DNA of 64,000 nucleotides from Actinomycetaceae bacterium MB13-C1-2 (GTDB taxonomy: Bacteria; Actinomycetota; Actinomycetes; Actinomycetales; Actinomycetaceae). Position 1 is the stretch's first letter; each line of letters starts with the position of its first letter. The stretch is from positions 248,001 to 312,000 of the forward strand of contig CP141731.1 of the NCBI GenBank assembly GCA_035621235.1, written 5' to 3'. Both the position numbers and the translations under genes were made by a program. Below the pieces are notes generated by a model. It ran no database searches. It was given only the letters and a program-made list of their open reading frames with translations, and was not told the origin of the DNA. Of this stretch, positions 42,696 to 52,379 are shown one piece after another.

Positions 42696-43526
42696 TCAGG
42701 ACCACATCTCCCCTACGACTTCGGCGAATAGAGCGTCGGAGTCTACTTCCATGCCCTTCCGCTCGAACCAGTTCGTCACGTTCTCCACATCCCGTTGCAG
42801 CAGGGCCATTCCCTGTTGATTCTTAGTCGCGTCGACCATCTGGGGCAGATCGATCACGACAATTCGTTCCCCGTCATCAAGCAGGTTGTATGCAGACAAG
42901 TCCCCATGGACGTAGCCCATTCGCGCGAATGCTTTGAAGATCGACGTGACCTGGTGATAAGCGTCCGCCAGTTCCGGTCCTCTGCGCCGCGTTTGAGCCA
43001 AACGCGGTGCGGCCTCTTTCCCGTTACCGATGAACTCCATCAGAATTTCGGTTCCATTCACCTGAACTGGGTATGGGACAGGAACTCCCGCCTCATACGC
43101 TTCGGCCAGGGCCCGGAACTCGTTGAAAGCCCAGTGCCCGTCGGCCGCCAACAGACCATATTGGGTTTTCTTCTTGATCGCTCGCGCCTCGCGCTTATCA
43201 ACGACGGCACGACCCTCGATATAGACGGCAGGGCGGTGAAAGTCTCGCCGGGCTGATCCGAGAAACCGCTTGGCGGCCAGCAAACAACCAGTTTTTCCTG
43301 GTACAGCGCGTTCAATCAAGTAGACCGAGGCCTCTTTCCCCGATTTGATGACACCAAGTTCGGTGTCGAACGCGGCGCTGTCCGTGACCACCCAGTCTGG
43401 GTGGGGACGAGGGCCACGCTGAGTAGGTACTACGTCGAGCCAGGTGGACCACCGTTGATCGGGACCAGGTTCGACGAGTAGATCAGAAGGATCAGAAAAT
43501 GATGTGCCAGTGTGCACGAATGACAT
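42696..43526 (-). CDS. RIO-type serine/threonine kinase
   Basis: A 276-residue bacterial RIO1-like kinase. Visible motifs: GVIKSGKEASVYL (glycine-loop region with ATP-binding Lys downstream in LLAAKRF), AFNEFRALAEAYEAGVPVPYP, catalytic YVHGDLSAYNLL with the Asp, and VVIDLPQMVD for metal binding. Bacterial members are linked to ribosome or translation functions in a few organisms, but their substrates are mostly unknown. GGAG is 8 bases before the ATG. A 19-codon leader ORF with a very strong ribosome site lies upstream, giving this gene an unusual mRNA leader. Confidence 0.92.
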   Translation of the reverse strand: MSFVHTGTSFSDPSDLLVEPGPDQRWSTWLDVVPTQRGPRPHPDWVVTDSAAFDTELGVIKSGKEASVYLIERAVPGKTGCLLAAKRFLGSARRDFHRPAVYIEGRAVVDKREARAIKKKTQYGLLAADGHWAFNEFRALAEAYEAGVPVPYPVQVNGTEILMEFIGNGKEAAPRLAQTRRRGPELADAYHQVTSIFKAFARMGYVHGDLSAYNLLDDGERIVVIDLPQMVDATKNQQGMALLQRDVENVTNWFERKGMEVDSDALFAEVVGEMWS

Positions 43527-43563
43527 GGAAACACTCCAGAGTCAGGAGGTTGCCAAATGTAAG

Positions 43564-43623
43564 TTAGCTAAAGACAACCTCAGAGATACAAGAAGTAACA
43601 GGACGCAACTCAAAAACAGTCAT
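43564..43623 (-). CDS. 19-aa leader peptide in front of RIO kinase
   Basis: ATG 43623 is preceded by AGGAGGGG (43629-43636) at 5-base spacing, the best ribosome site in the neighbourhood. It encodes MTVFELRPVTSCISEVVFS, then TAA. CTCC and GGAG downstream can pair and hide the kinase ribosome site. It could be a regulatory leader; no special codon run such as Trp or Met is present. Confidence 0.45.
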   Translation of the reverse strand: MTVFELRPVTSCISEVVFS

Positions 43624-43752
43624 GACAACCCCTCCTTCTATCTCGATCTGAAGCACTTACTATGACGAGACATTCGTCACCAACTCAGGCGGACGTCTGA
43701 CTCGCTTAACGCTATCCACCACTCAGACCTGAGTTTGGGTATTCCTCTGGGT

Positions 43753-43758
43753 ATTATA
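43753..43758 (-). promoter_or_regulatory. -10 box of RIO kinase transcript
   Basis: Perfect TATAAT on the minus strand about 130 bases before the leader ORF, downstream of the tRNA-Arg gene. The expected -35 (TCTTAT, 17 bases upstream) is weak. Confidence 0.45.
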
Positions 43759-43826
43759 GCCCCTCGGGTCGGTCGATAAGAGCGGGATTCACACGACTCA
43801 CGCATAGATTTTCGCGTCATTTCAGA

Positions 43827-43902
43827 TGGTGCCCCCGATACGATTCGAACGTACGACACCCGCTTTAGGAGAGCGGTGCTCTATCCCCTGAGCTACGAGG
43901 GC
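43827..43902 (-). tRNA. tRNA-Arg (anticodon CCT)
   Basis: A 76-nt tRNA on the minus strand. The acceptor stem GCCCTCG/CGGGGGC, D arm, anticodon arm CCGCT-CTCCTAA-AGCGG (anticodon CCT, reading AGG) and T loop GTTCGAATC are all present, and CCA is encoded. It decodes the rare AGG codon. Confidence 0.95.
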
Positions 43903-44178
43903 AGGGATTGATCCGGCACCCAGATTACCATCGTCATGCGGTCACTCCGACGACGGAATCGACAACTGACCGTGTCATCCGACACCCCTCTTGACCCCGT
44001 CAGCTGCCCTCAGTGAGCGAAGTACGATCGAAGCTCTGCCTCCCGGCCATGACTTAGTCCGAGCCCGATGACTCGTAGTAATAGGTTCGACTAAACGGAA
44101 CCGCCTCGGTCAGCAACTCCTCCGAAATCACTCCAGACAGCGTCGCCAACCAACTCATCGGGCAAGCCCGGTATGGTT

Positions 44179-45108
44179 TCAGCGGCGCTCCCAAGACTGA
44201 CTAGGTCCGCGGCGCCTATCTCGATGACGGGAAGGCACCGTCATCACGGGACAAGTCGAGTGGTGAAGCACGGCCTGCGAAGTCGACCCAAGTAGCATTC
44301 CGGCGAAGCCGCCTCGCCCCCGCGTCCCTACAACGACCAGGTCAACCGCCGTTGAAAACTCAGTCAGAAGAGCGGCAGGGCTACCATCCAGCGCGTGACG
44401 CGATGTCCGAACCTCGCGGTCGCCCTTTGCCTTAGCGATACTCACGTCCATGGAAGCGCGAATATCATCTATCAACTCCTCGTGGTTCACCGGGGCTGGA
44501 ATCCACGACAGGCCCGATGCGCCGGGCGAAGCGATTGGGACTGCGGCAACAACAGTCAGATCCGCATCCCAGATGACGGCCTCATCAACCGCCTTTTCGA
44601 GGGCGGTTGAGGCAACCTCCGACCCATCAACACCAACCACGATTCGATGAACCGGCGTGAAAGGCTGTCCGGAAGTATGTTGAGGAACCACCACTACCGG
44701 ACACCGCGAGTAGGCAGGTAACGCCGATGACACCGAGCCCAAAAGACGATCCGCAAACCCGCTTCCACCCCGGGAGCCAATCACGATCAGGTCGCACTCA
44801 TTTGAGAGTTCCGTCAGGACGCTTGCCGGATCACCCACCTCCACCTGGACGAGCACTTCAAGATCCCTGTCCGCCAAAGCATCCGCCGCCTCATCCACGA
44901 CGCGCTGCGCGCTGTCCTGCAGCGCCCGATCGTCAAGAACGGAAAGTCCTCCGTCCAGCGCAACCGACGAGTAGGACGCGATCGCATACGCACAGACGAG
45001 AGTAAGGGTGCCACCGCCCTTTTCGACACGGTCAGCCGCCCATCGCGCGGCGTTAATCGACTCCTCAGAACCGTCGACACCTACTAGAATTCTTGGCGCA
45101 TGTTCCAT
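44179..45108 (-). CDS. Tandem universal stress protein
   Basis: A 309-residue protein with two UspA domains. Each begins ILVGVDGSEESINAARWA or IVVGVDGSEVASTALEKA, and has the ATP-binding G-2x-G-9x-G(S/T) motif: GSRGGSGFADRLLGSVSS in the first, GTRGRGGFAGMLLGSTSQ in the second. Usp proteins bind ATP and help survival under stress or oxygen limitation. GGGGG lies before the ATG. It is upstream-adjacent to an unknown membrane-anchored protein on the same strand but separated by 86 bases. Confidence 0.95.
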   Translation of the reverse strand: MEHAPRILVGVDGSEESINAARWAADRVEKGGGTLTLVCAYAIASYSSVALDGGLSVLDDRALQDSAQRVVDEAADALADRDLEVLVQVEVGDPASVLTELSNECDLIVIGSRGGSGFADRLLGSVSSALPAYSRCPVVVVPQHTSGQPFTPVHRIVVGVDGSEVASTALEKAVDEAVIWDADLTVVAAVPIASPGASGLSWIPAPVNHEELIDDIRASMDVSIAKAKGDREVRTSRHALDGSPAALLTEFSTAVDLVVVGTRGRGGFAGMLLGSTSQAVLHHSTCPVMTVPSRHRDRRRGPSQSWERR

Positions 45109-45194
45109 TTCGACCCCCTATGGCCACTAACACTTATCTGTCTCCATTTTGCACCAAGTGGCACTGGTCACAAAAGCGAATGACCGAGGGACGT

Positions 45195-46394
45195 CTACGG
45201 CTGGTCCGTTTCCTGGTCCTCCTCACGCCGAGTTGCCTTGAGTCCCATGTATTTGGCTAGCGCATTTTGCGCGACAGAATCAAGCATCAGGACCGACCCA
45301 ATGGCTGTCCCAATCTTGCCAGCGGTTGAGCGCGACCCATTTCTCTTCCGACCTAGGACCAGCAGAGCAAGTCCTCCTGCGGCTTCAAGAGCGGTTACCG
45401 CTGGAATCAGCCAGCTCTTGGAGGTGACAAGGTCCGTGTATCCATCCCAGAACCGTGAGCCTTCTTGCCGCTCATCGATCAGGATGTCAACACTTCTACC
45501 AATGGCGTTTGAGATTCCACGGGCACGATGGACCGTTGCTCCGGAGATCTGCTCAATGCTACGAGTCCCAAGCAGGAAGTCAGCCACGTCAGAGGGAAGT
45601 CCAAGCGCCGCAACTAGCTTGCGCACAGCAGCGGCACCCCGAACCTGAGTTGCCTCGAACGCGGCATCAGCATCAATTCCTGGAACGGCATCGTGGATTG
45701 CCTGGATCTCCGGGCGAGCACCGACCAGATTCTGCACCGAGTCTGGCACCTTCTCCCACCCCTGAGCACCAGCGACAATCAACTCTTTCATGCCCCAGTT
45801 GTAGGTAATGACGCTCTCTGGGTCATCCTCGGGCACCAGGAACGCCTGGAACTCATCCCCGTCCATGGTGAGTGTCACGACCGGCACATCACCAAAGTAC
45901 CAACCGCCCCGATGGCTCGGCACAACCGATACCAGGAGGCGCTTCTCGTCTGGGAGATCTAGTTCTGCAATGTCTACGCCTTCAAATGCCGCCATAAGAG
46001 GAACTGCCGATGCAGGAGTATTGCCGATCTCGACTATCCGGGTCGGTATTCTCTCTTCGGGTTCCGAGTCATGTGACGCGTCGTCGGGTCCGCCTTCAGG
46101 GGTGGCATCGACAGTAACACCCCCGATCATCACCTCGACTTTTAGGTCATTCGCCAGTTCGCCGACTAGCTCCTCAAGGGCCGGCCCAGGGTGGAACACG
46201 CGACCGCGCTTGGCTAGGGTTGCTACCTTATCGCCGTCGCTCGCGACCCGAATCCCCACCAGTTGCGGGGTCTTCTCGTACCACTCGAGTTCAGCAACCA
46301 CCGAACGATCAACCAGCGCCTGTGCCAGCTTCATCGGATCAAGGTCAGATCCGATCACCATTCCCTCAACCCTGGTCCATTCAACGTCGGTCAT
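45195..46394 (-). CDS. Hypothetical protein with C-terminal membrane segment
   Basis: About 399 residues, from ATG 46394, preceded by GGGGAA; the frame extends to 46505 but those residues are unusually Trp/Phe-rich and probably not translated. The N-terminal region (VEWTRVEGMVIGSDLDP...) repeats an alpha/beta pattern, followed by an acidic linker and a second alpha/beta region with FQAFLVPEDDPESVITYNWGMKELI. Near residue 340 a hydrophobic segment (LIPAVTALEAAGGLALLVLG) and basic RKRNGSRS suggest membrane attachment. It has no recognised family. A conserved-looking central stretch makes it a real gene; function unknown. Confidence 0.75.
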   Translation of the reverse strand: MTDVEWTRVEGMVIGSDLDPMKLAQALVDRSVVAELEWYEKTPQLVGIRVASDGDKVATLAKRGRVFHPGPALEELVGELANDLKVEVMIGGVTVDATPEGGPDDASHDSEPEERIPTRIVEIGNTPASAVPLMAAFEGVDIAELDLPDEKRLLVSVVPSHRGGWYFGDVPVVTLTMDGDEFQAFLVPEDDPESVITYNWGMKELIVAGAQGWEKVPDSVQNLVGARPEIQAIHDAVPGIDADAAFEATQVRGAAAVRKLVAALGLPSDVADFLLGTRSIEQISGATVHRARGISNAIGRSVDILIDERQEGSRFWDGYTDLVTSKSWLIPAVTALEAAGGLALLVLGRKRNGSRSTAGKIGTAIGSVLMLDSVAQNALAKYMGLKATRREEDQETDQP

Positions 46395-46506
46395 TGGTTT
46401 CCCCTCTCGGCCCCAGCGCCACCACTCACTTGTTTCAATTGAACTACGTCCAGTCTGCATTGGAAACCAGAAAATGTCCCGCTTCCATGCAAAACAGAAT
46501 TGCAAA

Positions 46507-46565
46507 GCGCCGATTCGCTCTCAGATGAATGGACCTAGACCATCATCCAATAAACGAATCGGCGC
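46507..46565. terminator. Long-stem terminator-like hairpin
   Basis: GCGCCGATTCG (46507-46517) and CGAATCGGCGC (46555-46565) are perfect 11-bp arms. The 37-nt loop contains an inner hairpin (GATGAATGG/CCATCATC, one bulge). No U-tract. It sits 55 bases after the aldolase stop on the minus strand. Confidence 0.6.
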
Positions 46566-46620
46566 CCGCCTGATTCAGAACCTGCGCTCACGAACCATGT
46601 CCGCTGCGCCAGTCCTTTCG

Positions 46621-47643
<1,023 letters not shown>

Positions 47644-47724
47644 TAGTTACCTCCTGATTTGCGGCGCGCAGACTGGCGCGTCGATTTTTGTCCGTGCTCT
47701 TTATTCTTCCATACTTGGGGCCAT

Positions 47725-48450
47725 TTAATCAGGGACCCTTGGGCCATCAAGCGGTGGGTTTTGCAGGGTCCAAGCCCACATTGCAATCGCTGCCGCATGA
47801 CCGACGTTCAACGAACGAGTCGAGCCGTACTGGCTTATGTGAAGCACCTTGTCGCAGACCTTGAGCATCTGCTCACTCAACCCCGCGCCTTCCTCTCCGA
47901 ATACCAGTACTGCCGCACGAGGAAGTGTCGCCGATTCCAGGGGTGAAGAACCCGGTAGGTTGTCGATTCCTACGATTGAGAGGCCTCTTCCAACTACCTC
48001 ATCCACGAAATCCTCGACGTCCGGGTGGTGATCAACGTCCATGTATCGATCTGTCACCATCGCCCCTCGCCTGTTCCATCTGCGACGCCCCACGATATGT
48101 ACCTTAGACGCCCCCAAAGCGTTTGCGGTTCGCACGATCGAACCGATGTTGAAATCGTGTCCGAGGTTCTCTATCGCCACCTCATACCCGAGCGATCTGA
48201 CACTTATGTCTTCCTTGATGGCCTCACGCTTCCAGTACCGATATTTGTCCTCGACATTGCGGTAATCTCCCTCGACTAACAACTCCGTATCCCAGTGATC
48301 ACCTTCCGGAAGCTGTCCTTCCCACGGTCCAACTCCGCGTCGCTCAGTGGCTTCCCGCGCCTCTTCATCGCGAAGTTGGCGATCACTTGCCACTTGGAGA
48401 CTATTCACCGCAGTTTCGTCGAAGGAAGCGTTGTTGGCGACGTCGCTCAC
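47725..48450 (-). CDS. TrmH/SpoU-family RNA methyltransferase
   Basis: About 241 residues. A SPOUT-fold methyltransferase for 2'-O-methylation of tRNA or rRNA: motif 1 NLGHDFNIGSIVRTANALGA, motif 2 AAVLVFGEEGAGLSEQML and motif 3 HISQYGSTRSLNVGHAAAIAMW (knot). The open frame extends to 48876, but this overlaps the divergent HAD gene; GTG 48450 with GAGG 8 bases upstream (48459-48462) gives the expected length. Which nucleotide it modifies is uncertain. Confidence 0.9.
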   Translation of the reverse strand: MSDVANNASFDETAVNSLQVASDRQLRDEEAREATERRGVGPWEGQLPEGDHWDTELLVEGDYRNVEDKYRYWKREAIKEDISVRSLGYEVAIENLGHDFNIGSIVRTANALGASKVHIVGRRRWNRRGAMVTDRYMDVDHHPDVEDFVDEVVGRGLSIVGIDNLPGSSPLESATLPRAAVLVFGEEGAGLSEQMLKVCDKVLHISQYGSTRSLNVGHAAAIAMWAWTLQNPPLDGPRVPD

Positions 48451-48526
48451 AGAAGAGACCTCAATTCGGGTGATTTGTAATTCAAAGGAGTTGTATAAGC
48501 CCCCGCACCACCCTAATGCTGTACGT

Positions 48527-49342
48527 ATGACAAAAGAAGAAATGCTAATGACGACCAGCGGGGTCGCCGAACGTCCCATCGAAGCATGGATGACCGACAT
48601 GGACGGCGTTCTTATTCGCGAGAATCGCGCTCTTCCCGGCGCGGAGGAGTTCCTCAACGTTCTCAAAGAGAAGGAACTGCCGTATCTGGTTCTTACGAAC
48701 AATTCGATTTTTACTAATCGTGATCTCTCAGCACGCCTGGAGCGCTCCGGATTGGAAGTTCCGGAAGATCGGATCTGGACTTCCGCAAATGCGACTGCTT
48801 CCTTCCTTTCGCAGCAGTCCCCAGATTCCAGCGCCTTCGTTATTGGCGAGGCGGGCCTCATTACCGCCCTGCACAACGCCGGCTATGTTATGACGGATGT
48901 TGAGCCTGAGTATGTAGTGCTTGGAGAGACACGAAACTACGACTTCAACGCCCTTACCCACGCGATTCGACTTATTGAAAGCGGAGCTAAGTTCATAGCG
49001 ACAAACCCGGATAAGACCGGACCTTCGGACGAGGGCACCCTTCCGGCCACGGGAGCGATTGCCGCGATGATCACCAAGGCGACGGGACGCAAGCCATACT
49101 TTGTGGGTAAGCCAAACCCGGTCATGATTCGAGCGGGACTGAACAAGATCGGCGCCCACTCCGAGAACACGGCGATGATCGGTGACCGCATGGACACAGA
49201 CGTGCTTTCGGCCATTGAGTCAGGTCTTACCGCCTACCTGGTGCTGACGGGATCAACCAAGCTGGCTGACGTCTCAAAGTACCCATACCGCCCGAAGTAC
49301 ATCCGTGAGGACATTGGAGAGATCGCAAAGAACATCTTTTAG
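48527..49342 (+). CDS. HAD-IIA family phosphatase (NagD-like)
   Basis: About 271 residues. Motif I is WMTDMDGVLIRE with two Asp, motif II LVLTNNS, motif III in GKPNPVMI (Lys), and motif IV IGDRMDTDV. A C2 cap domain between II and III marks HAD-IIA, as in NagD/PNPP-type nucleotide or sugar phosphatases. ATG 48527 is divergent from the TrmH-like gene with 76 bases between; an in-frame ATG at 48542 has a better ribosome site and could be used. Substrate unknown. Confidence 0.92.
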   Translation: MTKEEMLMTTSGVAERPIEAWMTDMDGVLIRENRALPGAEEFLNVLKEKELPYLVLTNNSIFTNRDLSARLERSGLEVPEDRIWTSANATASFLSQQSPDSSAFVIGEAGLITALHNAGYVMTDVEPEYVVLGETRNYDFNALTHAIRLIESGAKFIATNPDKTGPSDEGTLPATGAIAAMITKATGRKPYFVGKPNPVMIRAGLNKIGAHSENTAMIGDRMDTDVLSAIESGLTAYLVLTGSTKLADVSKYPYRPKYIREDIGEIAKNIF

Positions 49343-49606
49343 TACCTCACCCGGTGCGTCGGCAGCGGTCGTACACCCTACCGTGACGATCTCTGCGCGC
49401 TAAGCTTGCGGCCCTCGTACTCGCACGAGCGGCGCAGCCGCTAAGAGACAGTATCGCGCGCGGATCAGCCGGGTTGAGCGCTCGGATAATGGCGTCGCGT
49501 ACCCCATACAAGGGGGCAAACGCCCAGTACTCGTGAGAGACAGTTGAGGGTGAGCCGATGCTGAGTGAGTCCGTCAGGAACAGCGCAGTACGAGTGAGGG
49601 ACGGTT
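49343..49606. repeat. Convergent gap with hairpins and an imperfect direct repeat
   Basis: 264 bases between converging genes. A nested hairpin is built by CTTGCGGC and GCCGCtAAG with CTCGT/ACGAG inside (about 49405-49445). CAGTACTCGTGAGAGACAGTT (49525-49545) recurs as CAGTACGAGTGAGGGACGGTT (49586-49606) with four mismatches. No gene is seen. Confidence 0.5.
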
Positions 49607-50461
49607 CTACATGTGTGGCAGTCTGCGGGTTACTGCCTTCACCAGCCCACTCGGCAATAGGCGCTGCGCAGAGCTTATGGCCTTGTAGCGTAGCGTCGGA
49701 ACGAAGACAATCTTCCCTTCTTTTGCGGCTCTAAGGGACTGCCCGACCACCGTTGCTGGAGAACTCCACGCGATTGAAGGGGCCAGACCGTAGTCGGCAC
49801 CGACTCTCTGGTGGAACTCTGTGCGCACCAACCCAGGCACGACAACCGTCACCTTTACCCCCGAGTCTCGGAGTTCTTCAGCAAGACCTTCAGAAAAGGA
49901 TCGAACCCAGGCTTTGTGCGCTGAGTATGTTCCCATTCCCGAGTCGGCCGCAACCGAGCCGATATTGATAATGGCCCCTCGACCACGCTCCCGCATCGCG
50001 CGACCCGCCGCGTGGCATGTCCCCATAACGGCCCGGACCATCACGTCGAGCGCATAGTCCTCGCGTTCGAGGGTGTCGTCAAGGAACGGCTTGCCAAGGC
50101 CAAACCCTGCCGCATTGACCAGGAGTGTCACCGGAGGCGACTGTTCACGATCCTGTGATTTCGCTACAGAGTTCGCGCCATCGGCGATCCGCACGCTCAA
50201 TCCCTCGTCTATCGTCTGCATCTGCTTTGAGCCATCGATCGACAAACGAGAACAAACTCGGGTGAGGTCTTCCTCGTCCGCCAGATCTGCGCGTAGCACC
50301 TCGACCCTTACTCCGTAGCGCTCGCGAAAATTGGTGGCTGCCGAACTAAGTCGTTCCTTGTCCCGCGCCACCAGCACCAGGTTGTTGCCTTGTGCCGCAA
50401 GTTGACGGCAGAACTCGAGCCCTATGCCGGAAGTTGCACCCGTTACTAATGCTGTTCCCAT
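49607..50461 (-). CDS. Short-chain dehydrogenase/reductase
   Basis: A 284-residue classical SDR. Cofactor loop GATSGIG, NAAGFG after the fourth strand, catalytic Tyr-Lys in YSAHKAWVRSF, and IINIGSVA supplying the Ser. A basic residue after the second strand (VARDKER) suggests NADP(H). The second-half sequence VVPGLVRTEFHQRVG is typical of the SDR family acting on ketones or steroids. An Arg/Leu-rich C-terminus (RLLPSGLVKAVTRRLPHM) may bind the membrane. Divergent from exonuclease III. Substrate unknown. Confidence 0.92.
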   Translation of the reverse strand: MGTALVTGATSGIGLEFCRQLAAQGNNLVLVARDKERLSSAATNFRERYGVRVEVLRADLADEEDLTRVCSRLSIDGSKQMQTIDEGLSVRIADGANSVAKSQDREQSPPVTLLVNAAGFGLGKPFLDDTLEREDYALDVMVRAVMGTCHAAGRAMRERGRGAIINIGSVAADSGMGTYSAHKAWVRSFSEGLAEELRDSGVKVTVVVPGLVRTEFHQRVGADYGLAPSIAWSSPATVVGQSLRAAKEGKIVFVPTLRYKAISSAQRLLPSGLVKAVTRRLPHM

Positions 50462-50682
50462 CTACACATCGTACGAGGTGGCATCTCGCGAGACCCACGC
50501 AGCAAAACAACGAACACCTATCGCGCAGACCCAGCACGCGCCGCAGAACCTCAACGGAATCATCGGTAATCCCACGCAAGCCCCTGCGCTAAACAGGACG
50601 GGTGAAGGGCGCCATCCCGAATTCGTCATGGAAGTGAAGAAGCGAATCGAGCTAATCATCGCTATCTGGGTAGGGTTGGAGC

Positions 50683-51477
50683 ATGAGGATCGCAACCTGG
50701 AACATCAACTCCATCCGCACCCGAGTCGACCGAGTCGTCGCATTCCTGGACCGGGAAAACATCGACGTTCTGGCTCTTCAGGAAACCAAGTGTAAAGACG
50801 AACAATTCCCCTTGATGCCAATTGAGGCGGCGGGATACGAGGTAGTGGCGCACGGCCTTAACCAGTGGAACGGCGTCGCCGTGATCTCGCGTCTCCCGAT
50901 TCTGAATACGCAGGTCGGGTTCCCGGGGCAACCAGGATTCCCCGAACCAGAGAATCTCGAGGCCCGCGCACTGGGAGTTACGGTTGAGGACAAGGACGGA
51001 ACAGCCGTCACCAACTGGAGCCTCTACGTTCCGAATGGTCGCGAGATCGACAACCCGCACTACACGTACAAGCTCGCCTGGCTCGATGCCCTGGCAGACT
51101 ATTCAGGCGAACAACTTCGTGAGAACCCACAGCTTCAGATGACGCTGATGGGCGACTGGAACATCGCGCCTCTGGACACTGATGTGTGGGATATCGGCTT
51201 CTTCGAGGGGCGCACTCACGTAACCCAGCCCGAGCGTGACGCATTCGCGAAATTCGCGAACGAAGGTTTCAAGGAGGTCACCCGGGATCTAGTGGATAAC
51301 TACACCTACTGGGATTACCAGCAGTTACGCTTCCCAAAGAATGAGGGAATGCGAATCGACTACATCTATGCCTCTCCCGCGCTAGCCTCAAGAGTCCAGA
51401 GCGCGGCGATTGACCGCAACGAGCGCAAGGGAAAGGGTCCCTCAGATCACGTCCCGGTGATCATCGAAGTGAACTAA
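50683..51477 (+). CDS. xthA: Exodeoxyribonuclease III
   Basis: A 264-residue AP endonuclease/3'-exonuclease. Motifs: MRIATWNINSIRTRV (first strand), LALQETKCKDEQFP (metal Glu), MGDWNIAPLDTDVWD (Asp-Asn pair), RIDYIYASPAL and SDHVPVIIEV (final Asp-His). It acts in base-excision repair, cutting at abasic sites made by glycosylases such as the Nei in this window. GGAG near the ATG. Very secure. Confidence 0.97.
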   Translation: MRIATWNINSIRTRVDRVVAFLDRENIDVLALQETKCKDEQFPLMPIEAAGYEVVAHGLNQWNGVAVISRLPILNTQVGFPGQPGFPEPENLEARALGVTVEDKDGTAVTNWSLYVPNGREIDNPHYTYKLAWLDALADYSGEQLRENPQLQMTLMGDWNIAPLDTDVWDIGFFEGRTHVTQPERDAFAKFANEGFKEVTRDLVDNYTYWDYQQLRFPKNEGMRIDYIYASPALASRVQSAAIDRNERKGKGPSDHVPVIIEVN

Positions 51478-51498
51478 TGCTCCGCGTTCCGCAATCTC

Positions 51499-51558
51499 CA
51501 ATCAGATAGGGAGTGGTTTCGCCCGTGTAACACGGCGTGTCACTCCCCTATCTGATTG
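51499..51558. terminator. Long cruciform-like terminator between xthA and serine hydrolase
   Basis: CAATCAGATAGGGAGTG (51499-51515) pairs with CACTCCCCTATCTGATTG (51541-51558): a 17-bp stem with one bulge. Inside is a second stem CCGTG-TAA-CACGG. The right arm contains the last codons and the stop of the serine hydrolase. No U-tract in either direction. It can serve both converging genes. Confidence 0.65.
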
Positions 51559-52370
51559 AAAAACCGAGCGAGTTTCGGCCAGTTCTCCTTGTGCCACTTT
51601 CCAAAGGGTTCTTCGCCCAGAAACACGGCGCCGATTCTCTGTTCTGGATCGACCCAGAGATAGGAGCCAGATACCCCGAAGTGGCCGAATGTCTTTGCGG
51701 ACGTCCCGGGCGGAGTCCAGTGAGGTACCTTGTTGCCCTTGATCTCTAGGCCGAGCCCCCATGCGTTGTCCGGCTGTAGCCCGTATCCCGGAAGGGTTCC
51801 TCTCAGTCCCGGGTAGGCCACTGACGTCATCACCGCGAGAGTCTCTGGCGCGAAGAGTTGTGGGTCGAGGAACTCCTCAACCAGCAACGTCAGGTCCTCC
51901 GCAGTTCCGACTCCGGCCCGAGCAGGCGATCCGGGGATCTCTGTCGCTTGCAGCCCAAGGGGCTCATAAACCCGTGAGCGCATCCACTCCTCAAGAGGCG
52001 CTCCAACCGACTTCTCCAGGTGTCGCCCTAGAACTTCGAATCCCTGATTTGAGTAAATCCTCTTCTGTTCTGGAGCATCACGGAAGGAATCCCCGTCACC
52101 CTCAACGTCTAGGCCAGACGAATGCGACAGCAAGTGCCGGACGGTGTAGGGCTCATCGTGGCCCGTCCGGCGGCCTATCGGAGTATCCAGGCTCACCAGC
52201 CCTTCCTCAACCGCACGCATCGTCCCTAGCGACGTCAGGACTTTCGTCACCGACGCCAGCGGGAACACTCGGTCCAGTTCGCCTTGGCTCCACAAGACCC
52301 TTCCCGAGCCATCAACCGCTGCAATGGCATGCCGGAACGGCACGGGGTACTCGTCGGCTCGACCATTCAT
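51540..52370 (-). CDS. Serine hydrolase of the beta-lactamase/class C family
   Basis: A 276-residue penicillin-binding-like fold. The SxxK motif is in PLASVTKVLTSLG (Ser, Lys), the YxN motif in RIYSNQGFEVLG, and the third motif near the end is in HFGVSGS where HxG replaces KTG. Such enzymes hydrolyse esters, amides or peptides, or modify the cell wall. No signal peptide is visible, so it is probably cytoplasmic. It starts 9 bases after the ClpB stop and is likely in the same mRNA. Confidence 0.85.
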   Translation of the reverse strand: MNGRADEYPVPFRHAIAAVDGSGRVLWSQGELDRVFPLASVTKVLTSLGTMRAVEEGLVSLDTPIGRRTGHDEPYTVRHLLSHSSGLDVEGDGDSFRDAPEQKRIYSNQGFEVLGRHLEKSVGAPLEEWMRSRVYEPLGLQATEIPGSPARAGVGTAEDLTLLVEEFLDPQLFAPETLAVMTSVAYPGLRGTLPGYGLQPDNAWGLGLEIKGNKVPHWTPPGTSAKTFGHFGVSGSYLWVDPEQRIGAVFLGEEPFGKWHKENWPKLARFFNQIGE

Positions 52371-52379
52371 GAGGTACGC

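Noticed and set aside
43677-43859. 60-codon minus-strand frame overlapping tRNA-Arg
   Set aside because: Contains part of the tRNA and no protein signature.
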